NCBI RefSeq assembly: GCF_041321145.1
Contig: NZ_JBGGWA010000003.1
Location: 62,001 to 126,000 of the forward strand
Direction of reading: 5' to 3'
DNA from: Paraburkholderia sp041321145
GTDB lineage: Bacteria > Pseudomonadota > Gammaproteobacteria > Burkholderiales > Burkholderiaceae
DNA: 64,000 bases
The notes under the pieces are model-generated. The model was not told where the DNA came from. It was given only the letters and a program-made list of their open reading frames with translations, and made no database searches. The position numbers were made by a program, and so were the translations under genes. Positions within the stretch are counted from its first letter, which is position 1; each line of letters starts with the position of its first letter. Shown here piece after piece: positions 9,860-17,760 of the stretch.

Positions 9860-10828
9860 TCAACTCTCGGCGCGCCCTCCAGGCGCGCGCATCGCGCAAA
9901 GCCACGTATACCATGCGTCCATTCCTTCTCCGCTCTGCGCCGACACCTGCAGAATTTCAATCCCAGGATTGACCCTCCGCGCATACCCGACACACTGCTC
10001 GACATCAAACCGCAAATGCGGCAGCAGATCGATCTTGTTCAACAACAATAAAGAACAAGCCCGAAACATATGCGGATACTTGATCGGCTTATCCTCACCC
10101 TCCGTAACGGAAAGAATCAACACCTTAGCCCCTTCGCCAAGATCAAATAGCGCGGGGCACACCAGATTCCCGACGTTTTCGATCATCACGACCGAATGCA
10201 TCGGCGGATCGAGCTGCGTCAGCGCCCGCGACGCCATCTCCGCATCGAGATGACAACCCGTGCCAGTATTGATCTGAACCACGCGCGCACCGGTGGCGCG
10301 AATTCGCTGGGCGTCGTTGAGCGTCGCCTGATCGCCTTCGATCACCGTGAGCGGCAACGTCTCGCCAAGATCGTGGATCGTGCGTTCGAGCAACGTCGTC
10401 TTGCCCGCGCCCGGCGAACTCATCAAGTTCAGCGCGAGAATCGAACGACCCGCAAGCCAGCCGCGATTGCGCTCAGCCAGCAACTGGTTCTTCGCCAGAA
10501 TGTCCTGCTCCAGCGTGATTGAAGTGCCGCGTTCGCTATCGTGGCCGTGCTTGTGATCATGGTCATGCACGTGCTCGTGCGGGTGCGCGTGGTCGTGTGA
10601 ATGTGGCGCGTCATTTGAATGCGCGTGGTCGTGTGAATGCAAATGGCCGTGCGGATGCGTATGTCCGTGTTCATGTTCGGTCACTCGCCGGTAAGCGGGT
10701 TCATGCGCGCCGATCGCGCCGGCCTCCTGCGGCGCCTGCGCCTGCGCTTGCGATTTCGCCGCTTCCTCCGCATCCAGATCGGTCACCGCCGCGCCCTGCG
10801 TATTCGAGCATCCGCATGTCGTACACAT
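9860..10828 (-). CDS. hypB: HypB, nickel-handling GTPase for hydrogenase maturation
   Basis: A SIMIBI-class GTPase that delivers nickel to the hydrogenase large subunit together with HypA. The N-terminus MCTTCGC carries the high-affinity Ni site (CxxCxC). A very His-rich stretch (about residues 50-100, repeated HDH units) can store nickel. The G1 loop SSPGAGKTTLLE, the EGDQAT motif and NKIDLL complete the GTPase. The start at 10828 (MCTTC) is supported by GGAGGTGGTG just upstream and by the one-base TGATG overlap with hypA; the longer open frame to 11119 is hypA read out of frame. It is the last gene of the hydrogenase operon. Confidence 0.97.
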   Translation of the reverse strand: MCTTCGCSNTQGAAVTDLDAEEAAKSQAQAQAPQEAGAIGAHEPAYRRVTEHEHGHTHPHGHLHSHDHAHSNDAPHSHDHAHPHEHVHDHDHKHGHDSERGTSITLEQDILAKNQLLAERNRGWLAGRSILALNLMSSPGAGKTTLLERTIHDLGETLPLTVIEGDQATLNDAQRIRATGARVVQINTGTGCHLDAEMASRALTQLDPPMHSVVMIENVGNLVCPALFDLGEGAKVLILSVTEGEDKPIKYPHMFRACSLLLLNKIDLLPHLRFDVEQCVGYARRVNPGIEILQVSAQSGEGMDAWYTWLCAMRAPGGRAES

Positions 10829-11157
10829 CACACCACCTCCATCTGCCGGATCTTCAACTGCTGCCCGGAAATCAGCTCGATATTTTCGCTCCCGCAATCG
10901 CACTGCCCGAACGGCACCTCGATGTCGAGCGTCGCGCCGCATGCAAGACAACGCGCCTGCCCTGGTATCTCGACGATTTGCAAGCTCGCGCCCTCTACCG
11001 CCGTGTCCTTCGCGCAGACGTCGAAACAAAACCGGATCGCATCCGGCATCACCGCCGACAATTTCCCGATCTCCAGCGTCACACTTCTCACGCGCGCACC
11101 GTTGGCCTGTTCCGCGCAAATTTCGACGACGCTGTTGGCAATACTCAACTCATGCAT
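10828..11157 (-). CDS. hypA: HypA, nickel/zinc metallochaperone
   Basis: A 109-residue HypA. The N-terminal MHELSI gives the Ni-binding residues (Met1, His2, Glu3). The C-terminal half has the two-CxxC-type zinc site (CLACG and CDCGS). It partners HypB in nickel insertion. The ATG at 11157 is preferred over the upstream in-frame start at 11172 because the free MHE terminus is needed for Ni binding and GGAGG sits 8 nt before it. It lies between hypE and hypB, with a one-base TGATG overlap to hypB. Confidence 0.96.
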   Translation of the reverse strand: MHELSIANSVVEICAEQANGARVRSVTLEIGKLSAVMPDAIRFCFDVCAKDTAVEGASLQIVEIPGQARCLACGATLDIEVPFGQCDCGSENIELISGQQLKIRQMEVV

Positions 11158-11175
11158 GGCGAGAGCCTCCAACGG

Positions 11176-12267
11176 TCAGCAGATGCGCGGCAATTGTTCG
11201 CCTACCAGCATGTCGACGATGCGTTGGCCGCCAAACGCCGTCTGCATGACGACGAGACCGCCTGTGTCCGCGTCGCCCGTCTCCACTGTGCCGATCGCCG
11301 CCGCCTCGCGTCCCGCCGGATGCGCGCGCATGGCCGCGAGTACCCGTTCGGCCGCGTCGGCGGGCACGACGGCCACCAGCTTGCCTTCGTTGGCCAGATA
11401 CAGTGGATCGAGTCCGAGGATCTCGCAGGCGCCCTTCACCTGCTCGCGCAACGGCAGGTCCGCTTCACGCAGCCGTATCGTCACGTTTGAACTCTGCGCG
11501 AACTCGTTCAGTACGGTCGCGACGCCACCGCGCGTCGCATCGCGTAGGCAGTGAATCCGCGGGCACACGTCGAGCATCGCGGCAATCAGGCCATTGAGCG
11601 GACAACAATCGCTTTCTACATCGGCTTCCAGTGCGAGTTGCCGGCGCGCGACGAGAATCGCCGCGCCGTGATCGCCGAGATAACCGTTGACGATCACCAC
11701 GTCGCCCGGACGCGCGTTGCGCGCCGAAATCGACACGTCGCGGCGCACTATGCCGATGCCGGCGGTGTTGACGAACAGCTTGTCCGCGCAGCCGCGTTCA
11801 ACCACTTTTGTGTCGCCCGTCACGATCGCGACGCCGGCTTCGAGCGCAACCCGCTGCATGCTCGCGGCGACGCGCCGCAAGATATCGACGGCAAGCCCCT
11901 CTTCGATCACCACCGCGCACGACAGATACAACGGCGTCGCCCCGCACACAGCCAGATCGTTGACCGTTCCCGATACGGCCAGCGTGCCGATGTCGCCGCC
12001 CGGAAAGAACAGCGGATCGACCACGTAGCTATCGGTCGTAAAGGCGAGACGGTCCCCGCGCGTGGCAAGATCGGCGAGCGCGAATACGGCCTGATCTTCG
12101 AGTCCGGCCAGCGTGGGATTGTCGAAGGCCGAAACGAAAACGTCTTCGATCAGATCGTGCATCGCGCGACCGCCGCTGCCGTGCGCCAGATTGACGGAGA
12201 CGTCGCGCACGCGAGCGACGCGCCGTGGCGTGGTGGGCTGCAAAGGATCGGACGCGCGGTCGTTCAT
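11176..12267 (-). CDS. hypE: HypE, thiocyanate-carrier/dehydratase for Fe(CN)2CO assembly
   Basis: A 363-residue HypE of the PurM-like ATP-binding fold. The C-terminus ends exactly in PRIC; that terminal Cys is carbamoylated by HypF and dehydrated to the thiocyanate that becomes cyanide ligand. The N-terminal LAHGSGGRAMHDLI and the central VTGDTKVVERG motifs are typical. The start overlaps the hypD stop as ATGA. The N-terminus has about 25 residues before the conserved core, slightly more than the common form. Confidence 0.97.
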   Translation of the reverse strand: MNDRASDPLQPTTPRRVARVRDVSVNLAHGSGGRAMHDLIEDVFVSAFDNPTLAGLEDQAVFALADLATRGDRLAFTTDSYVVDPLFFPGGDIGTLAVSGTVNDLAVCGATPLYLSCAVVIEEGLAVDILRRVAASMQRVALEAGVAIVTGDTKVVERGCADKLFVNTAGIGIVRRDVSISARNARPGDVVIVNGYLGDHGAAILVARRQLALEADVESDCCPLNGLIAAMLDVCPRIHCLRDATRGGVATVLNEFAQSSNVTIRLREADLPLREQVKGACEILGLDPLYLANEGKLVAVVPADAAERVLAAMRAHPAGREAAAIGTVETGDADTGGLVVMQTAFGGQRIVDMLVGEQLPRIC

Positions 12268-13544
12268 AGCGCACCGCGCGTGAGAGACGTGGCGACCGCG
12301 TCGGCGGTGTCGGGGGCGGCAGCAGCAGGCGCAATCGCGACATCAACACCACTCGCACCGAGGCAACCCGGCGCGCCCCTCTCCTCCGTACGCACCGTTT
12401 GCCGCGCGACGCGCCGCGCATCGATCCGCGACGTATCGATACGCCCATAGTTGTAGTAAGCAGCGCACGCGCCTTCGCTCGACACCATCAGCGAACCAAG
12501 CGGCGACTCCGGCGTGCAGGCAGTGCCGAACACCTTGCATTGATGCGGCTTGATCACGCCCTTGAGCACTTCACCGCATTGGCACGCCTTGGGGTCGGCG
12601 ATCTTCAGGTTCGGGACGTCGAACTTGCGCTCCGCATCGAAGCCGGCAAACGCCTCACGCATCCTGACGCCGGAATGATCGATCGAGCCAAGGCCGCGCC
12701 ATTCGAAAAACTCGCGCATCTCGAACACGCGCGCCACCGCCGACAAAGCCTGCGCATTGCCGTCCTTCGTCACGATCCGGCCGTACTGGTTCTCCACTTC
12801 GCAGCGGCGCTCTTCGATCTGCCGCAACACCATCCACATCGACTGCAATATATCGAGCGGCTCGAATCCCGCCACCGTGATCGGCTTGCGATAATGCCGC
12901 GCAATAAACTCATAAGGCCGGGTGCCGATCACCATGCTGACGTGCCCCGGGCCGAGAAAGCCGTCGAGGTGCAAATCTGGCGAATCGAGAATCGCCTTGA
13001 TGGTCGGGATGATCGTAATGTGATTGCAGAACAGCGAGAAATTGTGGACCTTTTGCGCATGCGCCTGCAGGACCGTCATCGCGGTGCTCGGCATGGTCGT
13101 CTCGAAGCCGAGACCGAAGAAGATCACTTCCCGATCCGGATTGAGTTGCGCGATCTTCAGCGCGTCGAGCGGCGAATAGACCATCCGCACGTCGGCGCCG
13201 TCGGCTTTCGCTTTCAGCAGGCTCTTCTTCGAACCCGGCACACGCATCGCATCGCCAAAAGTCGTGAAGATCACTTCCGGCCGCTCGGCCAACGCGACGC
13301 AATCGTCGACGCGGCCCATCGGCAGGACGCACACCGGACAACCTGGGCCGTGCACGAACTCCACCGCATCGGGCAATAACTGCTGGATGCCGTAGCGGAA
13401 AATCGTATGGGTATGGCCACCACACACTTCCATGATTTGCAGCGGCCGTTGTTTGGCCCGTTCGATGCGCGACACCAGCGCGCGGATTTCCTTCTCCAGC
13501 GCCTTTGCCTTGTGCGGGTCGCGAAATTCATCGACGTATTTCAT
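12264..13544 (-). CDS. hypD: HypD, Fe-S scaffold for Fe(CN)2CO assembly, with C-terminal extension
   Basis: HypD holds the nascent Fe(CN)2CO unit together with HypC. Visible family motifs are CGGHTHTIFRYG, HGPGCPVCVLP, a later GFETT motif, and the C-terminal [4Fe-4S] Cys set in CQCGEVLKGVIKPHQCKVFG and further on. The ATG at 13544 (MKYVDEF) overlaps the SIS gene stop (ATGA), and upstream in-frame sequence has no coding character. The protein is about 426 residues, roughly 45 longer than usual. The extra Arg- and then Ala-rich tail begins after the conserved CAAYYNYG and has no known role. Confidence 0.96.
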   Translation of the reverse strand: MKYVDEFRDPHKAKALEKEIRALVSRIERAKQRPLQIMEVCGGHTHTIFRYGIQQLLPDAVEFVHGPGCPVCVLPMGRVDDCVALAERPEVIFTTFGDAMRVPGSKKSLLKAKADGADVRMVYSPLDALKIAQLNPDREVIFFGLGFETTMPSTAMTVLQAHAQKVHNFSLFCNHITIIPTIKAILDSPDLHLDGFLGPGHVSMVIGTRPYEFIARHYRKPITVAGFEPLDILQSMWMVLRQIEERRCEVENQYGRIVTKDGNAQALSAVARVFEMREFFEWRGLGSIDHSGVRMREAFAGFDAERKFDVPNLKIADPKACQCGEVLKGVIKPHQCKVFGTACTPESPLGSLMVSSEGACAAYYNYGRIDTSRIDARRVARQTVRTEERGAPGCLGASGVDVAIAPAAAAPDTADAVATSLTRGAL

Positions 13545-14257
13545 GGCGCGCCTCCGTCTGCCGAGCCTGCCAGGCCAGCCGACCCGGCGAGGCCGCCGCG
13601 GTCGTCGGCGAGCAGCGTATGCACGAGGTCCCACAGGATGTGATAGATCGCGACGTGGGTCTCCTGCACGCGATGAATGCTGTCGCTCCCCACCACCAGG
13701 CAATGATCGACAGCGGCGCTCGTCGCCATGCGTCCACCGTCGTGGCCCGACAGCCCGATGGTCAGCAGGCCCAGCTCTTTCGCCTTCGCGAAGGCGGCCA
13801 GCAGGTTTTCCGAATTGCCGCTGGTCGACACGCCGATCAGCGCATCACCACGCCGTGCCTGCGCCACCAGCTGCCGCACGAAAATGTGGCTGAAGCCGAC
13901 ATCGTTGCCGACCGCCGTCAGCATGGCCATGTCGGCCACCAGATTGATCGCGGTCAGCGCCGGCCGGCCGGTGGTCACCGGATGCAGAAACTCGACGGCA
14001 ATATGCGCCGCATCGCAGCTCGACCCGCCGTTGCCCATGGCGAAGAGCCGGCCGTCGCGGCGGTACATGTCGGCTAGCGCATGGGCGATCCGCACCACCG
14101 CCGGGCCGCTTTCGTCGAAGAAGCGCCGCTTCGTGTCGGCGCTGTCCTGTGCTTTCAGATGCACCGATTCGAGCAGTGCCGCGTCGAGCTTGTCGGGGTC
14201 CTGACGAGCGCCATGCAGGAACGGATACAACGCCTGCAGCGATTCATGTTCGGGCAT
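13541..14257 (-). CDS. SIS-domain phosphosugar isomerase-like protein (GmhA-like) inside the hyp operon
   Basis: A 238-residue SIS-domain protein. MGNGGSSCDAAHIAVEF and GVSTSGNSENLLAAF match the substrate-phosphate loops of sedoheptulose-7-phosphate isomerase (GmhA). It sits between hypC and hypD, overlapping hypC by 14 nt and hypD by 4 nt, so it is co-expressed with the maturation genes. GmhA-like genes are known neighbours of group 1h/5 hydrogenase maturation genes, but I know of no proven role. Heptose synthesis for LPS would be the default family function; the context argues for something hydrogenase-linked. The Gly/Ala-rich tail (last 15 residues) is probably disordered. Confidence 0.9.
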   Translation of the reverse strand: MPEHESLQALYPFLHGARQDPDKLDAALLESVHLKAQDSADTKRRFFDESGPAVVRIAHALADMYRRDGRLFAMGNGGSSCDAAHIAVEFLHPVTTGRPALTAINLVADMAMLTAVGNDVGFSHIFVRQLVAQARRGDALIGVSTSGNSENLLAAFAKAKELGLLTIGLSGHDGGRMATSAAVDHCLVVGSDSIHRVQETHVAIYHILWDLVHTLLADDRGGLAGSAGLAGSADGGAP

Positions 14258-14567
14258 GCCGGTCTCCGTTGGTTTGCGCTCGCGCGTTCATGGCGCGCTG
14301 TTCGTCCATGTCGTCCATCTCGCCCTGCGCCACGCCCAGTTCATGCAATAACGCGAGCGTGCGCGCCGCTTCCCTCTCATCGAGCCGGCTCATCGCGAAG
14401 CCCACGTGCACCAGTACCCATTGGCCGATGCACGCACTCGCCGGCCGTCCTTCGTCGATCACGAAGGCGATGTTGATCACGCGCCGCACGCCACCCACGT
14501 TGACGAGCGCGAGGTCGTTCGCTGCGTCGGTTACTTCGACGATCTGCCCTGGGATGCCTAAACACAT
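14244..14567 (-). CDS. hypC: HypC/HupF-type hydrogenase maturation chaperone
   Basis: A HypC-family protein. MCLGIPGQIVEV supplies the essential Cys2 that coordinates the Fe(CN)2CO unit when bound to HypD, and the small OB-like beta domain (VNVGGVRRVINIAFV) follows. The tail after about residue 80 is polar and variable. AAGGGGAG is placed 5 nt before the ATG. It precedes the SIS gene with a 14-nt overlap and follows hypF by 62 bp, a small gap holding no gene. Confidence 0.95.
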   Translation of the reverse strand: MCLGIPGQIVEVTDAANDLALVNVGGVRRVINIAFVIDEGRPASACIGQWVLVHVGFAMSRLDEREAARTLALLHELGVAQGEMDDMDEQRAMNARAQTNGDRHART

Positions 14568-14629
14568 GGTGTTCTCCCCTTAACCCGCTTTTACACCGCT
14601 ACTTCCGCACCGCTGCTTGCGCACCGCGT

Positions 14630-17041
14630 TCAGGCGCCATCGCATTGCTGCGCCGCCGCCACGACCGCCTGCCCGAGCGACACGCCACCATCGTTGGCCG
14701 GCACCTGCCGGTGCGTCAGCACGCGAAAACCCGCCGCACCGAGCCGGCCGGCCACCTGGTCGAACAGGATGCGATTCTGGAAAACACCGCCGGACAGCGC
14801 GACACTGCGCGCGTCAACCGACCCCGTCAGCAGGTCGGCGAGACATTCGACCATTCGCACGATCGCGATCGCCAGCCCCTTGTGAAACCGCGCCGCGATC
14901 ACCGGCACGGAGGTGCCGCGCTGCAGGTCGTCGAGCAAGGCTTCCCACATTGGCCGCGGCTCGATGCAGTGCAAACCGTCCGGCACGGTGCGGGTGATTT
15001 CGAATGGATACCTGTGAGCGTCGCTGTCGTTCCGCAGCGCCTGCAGATCGACCAGCGCCTCCAGTTCGATGGCGGCCTGCCCTTCGTAAAGCACACGTTC
15101 CCGGCACACGCCGAGCGTGGCGGCCACGGCGTCGAACAGGCGGCCCGCCGAGCTTGCCAGCGGGCTATTGACGCCTTGCGCAATCATCGTATCGAGCGCG
15201 GCACGCGGGCGGCTGCTCAGGAACTGCTGCACGTCGAGTCCGGCGTATCGACGCGTAAAGCCATTCCAATCGAATGCCGCCAGCAGATGCGCATAAGCGT
15301 TGCGCCACGGTTCGTCGATGGCGCGCGTGCCGCCGGGCATCGCAACCGGCTTGAGCATGCCGAGACGAGTAAAGCCACGATAATCCGCCAGCATGAATTC
15401 TCCACCCCATAGCGTGCCGTCGTCGCCATAACCAAGACCATCGAGTGCGATACCCAGCATCGGCAGCGCATCGAACGCGACGCCGTTTTCGGCCATGCAC
15501 GCGGCCAGATGCGCGTGATGATGCTGCACCTCGACCACGGGAATTTGCCATGTCCGCGCAAGCTCGTAGCCGATCTTGCGCGACAGATACTCGGGATGAA
15601 AGTCGAGCGCCACCACCTGCGGCTCATGTTCGAACAGGCGCAGATACTGCGCCACCGAGCGGCGATAGTCCGCGTAAGTCAATGCGTCTTCCAGATCGCC
15701 CAGATGGTGCGAAACGATGGCCTGCGCGTTGCGTGCAAGACAGAAAGTGTTTTTCAACTCGCCGCCCATCGCCAGAACAGCCGGCGTTTCCGCGAAACCC
15801 TCGGGCAATAGCAACGGCGCCGGCGCATAGCCTCGCGCGCGCCGCAATACGCGCGGTTCACCCTGCACCACGCGGGTCACCGAATCGTCGACCCGCCGCG
15901 CGATGTCGCGATCGTGCATCAGAAAGGCATCCGCGATCCGGCCCAGACGCGCGCGGGCATCCGCGTTGTCGATGCATGGCGGCTCGTCGCTGGTGTTGCC
16001 GCTTGTCACTACGAGCGCTGAATCGACCGACTCCATCAGCAAGCAATGCAGCGGCGTGGACGGCAGCATGAAGCCGAGCGTGCCCACACCTGGCGCAACG
16101 CTCGGCGCGACACACTCGGCGCCGTCGGCACGCATGATGACAATGGGTCCGCTTGTGCCATGCAGCAGTGCGAGTTCTGTTTGATCGGGCGTGCAATAGC
16201 GGCGTACTGCTTGCTGATCGCGCGCCATCAGCGCAAACGGTTTGCGCTCGCGCCGCTTCAGTTGACGCAAACGTGCGACCGCGACTTCATCGCAGGCGTC
16301 GCAGGCGAGCTGAAAACCACCTAGTCCCTTGATCGCGACGATCGCGCCATGGCGCAACAGGAGACTCGCCGCGCGACAAGGATCGTCGCCATCGCTCCGC
16401 GCGCCGTGCCGCCCCTCCAGCCAGACACGCGGGCCGCATGAAGGACACGCCACCGGTTGCGCATGAAAGCGGCGGTCGGCGGGATTCTCATACTCGGCGC
16501 GACACGCGTCGCACATGTCGAACGCGGCCATGGTCGTGTTAGCGCGATCGTAGGGAATGGCCTGAATGATCGAAAGACGCGGACCGCAATGCGTGCAGTT
16601 CGTGAACGGATAACGGTAGCGGCGGTTCGCCGGGTCGGCAATCTCGGCGGCACAGTCCGCGCAGATCACTGCGTCAGGCGTGACGCCAGTCTGCACATGG
16701 CCGGTCACGCTCGCCACGATCCGAAAGTCGCTGTCCGCCGCCGCTTCGCTCAGTCGATGCCTTTCGATCGCGTCGATACGCGCGAGCGGCGGACACTCCG
16801 CGCTCAGGCTATCGATGAAGTGCTGCAACGTCCAGGCGTCGCCCCATGCATGAATCAGCACGCCGTCGCTATCGTTGCGCACGTCGCCAACCACCCCGCA
16901 CGCGTGCGCGATGCGCCACACGGTCGGCCGGAAGCCGACGCCTTGCACCAGTCCACGCACCCGGATTTCCTCGCCGACGGGTGCGGGGACCGCCGAACGC
17001 TGGGTCGAAGACGGCCCGGCAGACTGTGCGTGCGTGCTCAT
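14630..17041 (-). CDS. hypF: HypF carbamoyltransferase
   Basis: An 803-residue HypF, which makes carbamoyl-adenylate from carbamoyl phosphate and ATP and passes the carbamoyl group to HypE. Domains in order: acylphosphatase (VRGLVQGVGFRPTVWRIA, about 30-110); two zinc-finger-like CxxC blocks (CADCAAE and CTHCGPR, then CDACRAEY and CPSCGPR); a YrdC-like domain (VAIKGLGGFQLACDACDE); and a Kae1-like domain with HHHAHLAACMAENG and DGLGYGDDGTLWGGEF. The ATG at 17041 is preferred to the TTG two codons earlier because GGGAG lies 6 nt before it. Full length, no defects seen. Confidence 0.97.
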   Translation of the reverse strand: MSTHAQSAGPSSTQRSAVPAPVGEEIRVRGLVQGVGFRPTVWRIAHACGVVGDVRNDSDGVLIHAWGDAWTLQHFIDSLSAECPPLARIDAIERHRLSEAAADSDFRIVASVTGHVQTGVTPDAVICADCAAEIADPANRRYRYPFTNCTHCGPRLSIIQAIPYDRANTTMAAFDMCDACRAEYENPADRRFHAQPVACPSCGPRVWLEGRHGARSDGDDPCRAASLLLRHGAIVAIKGLGGFQLACDACDEVAVARLRQLKRRERKPFALMARDQQAVRRYCTPDQTELALLHGTSGPIVIMRADGAECVAPSVAPGVGTLGFMLPSTPLHCLLMESVDSALVVTSGNTSDEPPCIDNADARARLGRIADAFLMHDRDIARRVDDSVTRVVQGEPRVLRRARGYAPAPLLLPEGFAETPAVLAMGGELKNTFCLARNAQAIVSHHLGDLEDALTYADYRRSVAQYLRLFEHEPQVVALDFHPEYLSRKIGYELARTWQIPVVEVQHHHAHLAACMAENGVAFDALPMLGIALDGLGYGDDGTLWGGEFMLADYRGFTRLGMLKPVAMPGGTRAIDEPWRNAYAHLLAAFDWNGFTRRYAGLDVQQFLSSRPRAALDTMIAQGVNSPLASSAGRLFDAVAATLGVCRERVLYEGQAAIELEALVDLQALRNDSDAHRYPFEITRTVPDGLHCIEPRPMWEALLDDLQRGTSVPVIAARFHKGLAIAIVRMVECLADLLTGSVDARSVALSGGVFQNRILFDQVAGRLGAAGFRVLTHRQVPANDGGVSLGQAVVAAAQQCDGA

Positions 17042-17065
17042 CGCCAACTCCCTGGCTGCTACCGC

Positions 17066-17167
17066 TTACATGTTGCGGATGCGGATATAACGCTTGATGT
17101 CCTTCATATTCGCGAGCACGCCGACTACCAGCGCCGGCAATAAAAGGTACTTCAGAAAGCCTTTCAT
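17066..17167 (-). CDS. 33-residue membrane peptide in the hydrogenase operon (DUF6893-like)
   Basis: A short gene between hypF and the endopeptidase gene. It starts at 17167 behind a strong GGGAGG with 5-nt spacing and ends with TAA at 17066-17068. The peptide begins MKGFLKYLLLPALVVG, a single hydrophobic helix, and ends in the basic run KDIKRYIRIRNM. The shape (one helix plus a short D-x-x-RY-x-R-x-R-x-M tail) resembles, from memory, the small DUF6893 proteins of actinobacterial gene clusters. That link needs checking. The gaps to its neighbours are 17 nt upstream and 24 nt downstream, fully consistent with an operon gene. It could anchor the otherwise signal-less hydrogenase to the membrane; that is speculation. 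Confidence 0.75.
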   Translation of the reverse strand: MKGFLKYLLLPALVVGVLANMKDIKRYIRIRNM

Positions 17168-17184
17168 GACGCCTCCCACTTCAG

Positions 17185-17760
17185 CTATTTCACACCGTAT
17201 CCATGGCGGCCTGCCTCACAAGAACTCAGCCGCTCCATCCTTGCGGTCACCAGCTTCACGGTCAGTTCAACCGCCTGCTCGACCGCCGCCGCCACCGCGC
17301 GGCTCAACCCCATCCGTCCTTCTTCGCCGTTTTCAAAACCGAAATCCTGCGGCTCGCAACCGAGCACGACGATGTCGTCGCAACTGCCGCCCAACATTCG
17401 AACCGTTTGCAGCACCTTGGCGGGATCCATTTCGTGCGGCGACCTCAGAATCGGCACCGCGTACGGATCGCCCGGCTCATCGCTCACGGCATCTTCAACA
17501 GACGGCTCGATCACATACAAGGTGCCGGGCGCACCACCGCGCTGCGTCGTGTCGATCAGAATCGCGCTGTCCACGCCGTCGAGCAGCGCATAGCAAAGAT
17601 CGATGCCACGAATGCCGAAGTCCGCGACGCTCACGCCGTCGCCCAAGGCCGGCAACTCACCCGTGGCAAGTTTCTCCCGCAGACAGCGCACCACTTCGAC
17701 GCCGAAGCCGTCGTCGCCGAGAAACACGTTGCCGATACCGGCCACCAGAACCGCACTCAT
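17185..17760 (-). CDS. [NiFe]-hydrogenase maturation endopeptidase (HyaD/HoxM family)
   Basis: A 191-residue protease that trims the C-terminal peptide of the large subunit after nickel insertion. The N-terminus VAGIGNVFLGDDGFGVEVV is the family signature. ADFGIRGIDLCYALLDG and SPHEMDP contain the acidic and His residues used to bind nickel. The start at 17760 overlaps the upstream gene's stop as ATGA; the longer open frame to 18090 is shadow. Its substrate is evidently the large subunit of this operon, which has a removable 25-residue tail. Confidence 0.94.
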   Translation of the reverse strand: MSAVLVAGIGNVFLGDDGFGVEVVRCLREKLATGELPALGDGVSVADFGIRGIDLCYALLDGVDSAILIDTTQRGGAPGTLYVIEPSVEDAVSDEPGDPYAVPILRSPHEMDPAKVLQTVRMLGGSCDDIVVLGCEPQDFGFENGEEGRMGLSRAVAAAVEQAVELTVKLVTARMERLSSCEAGRHGYGVK

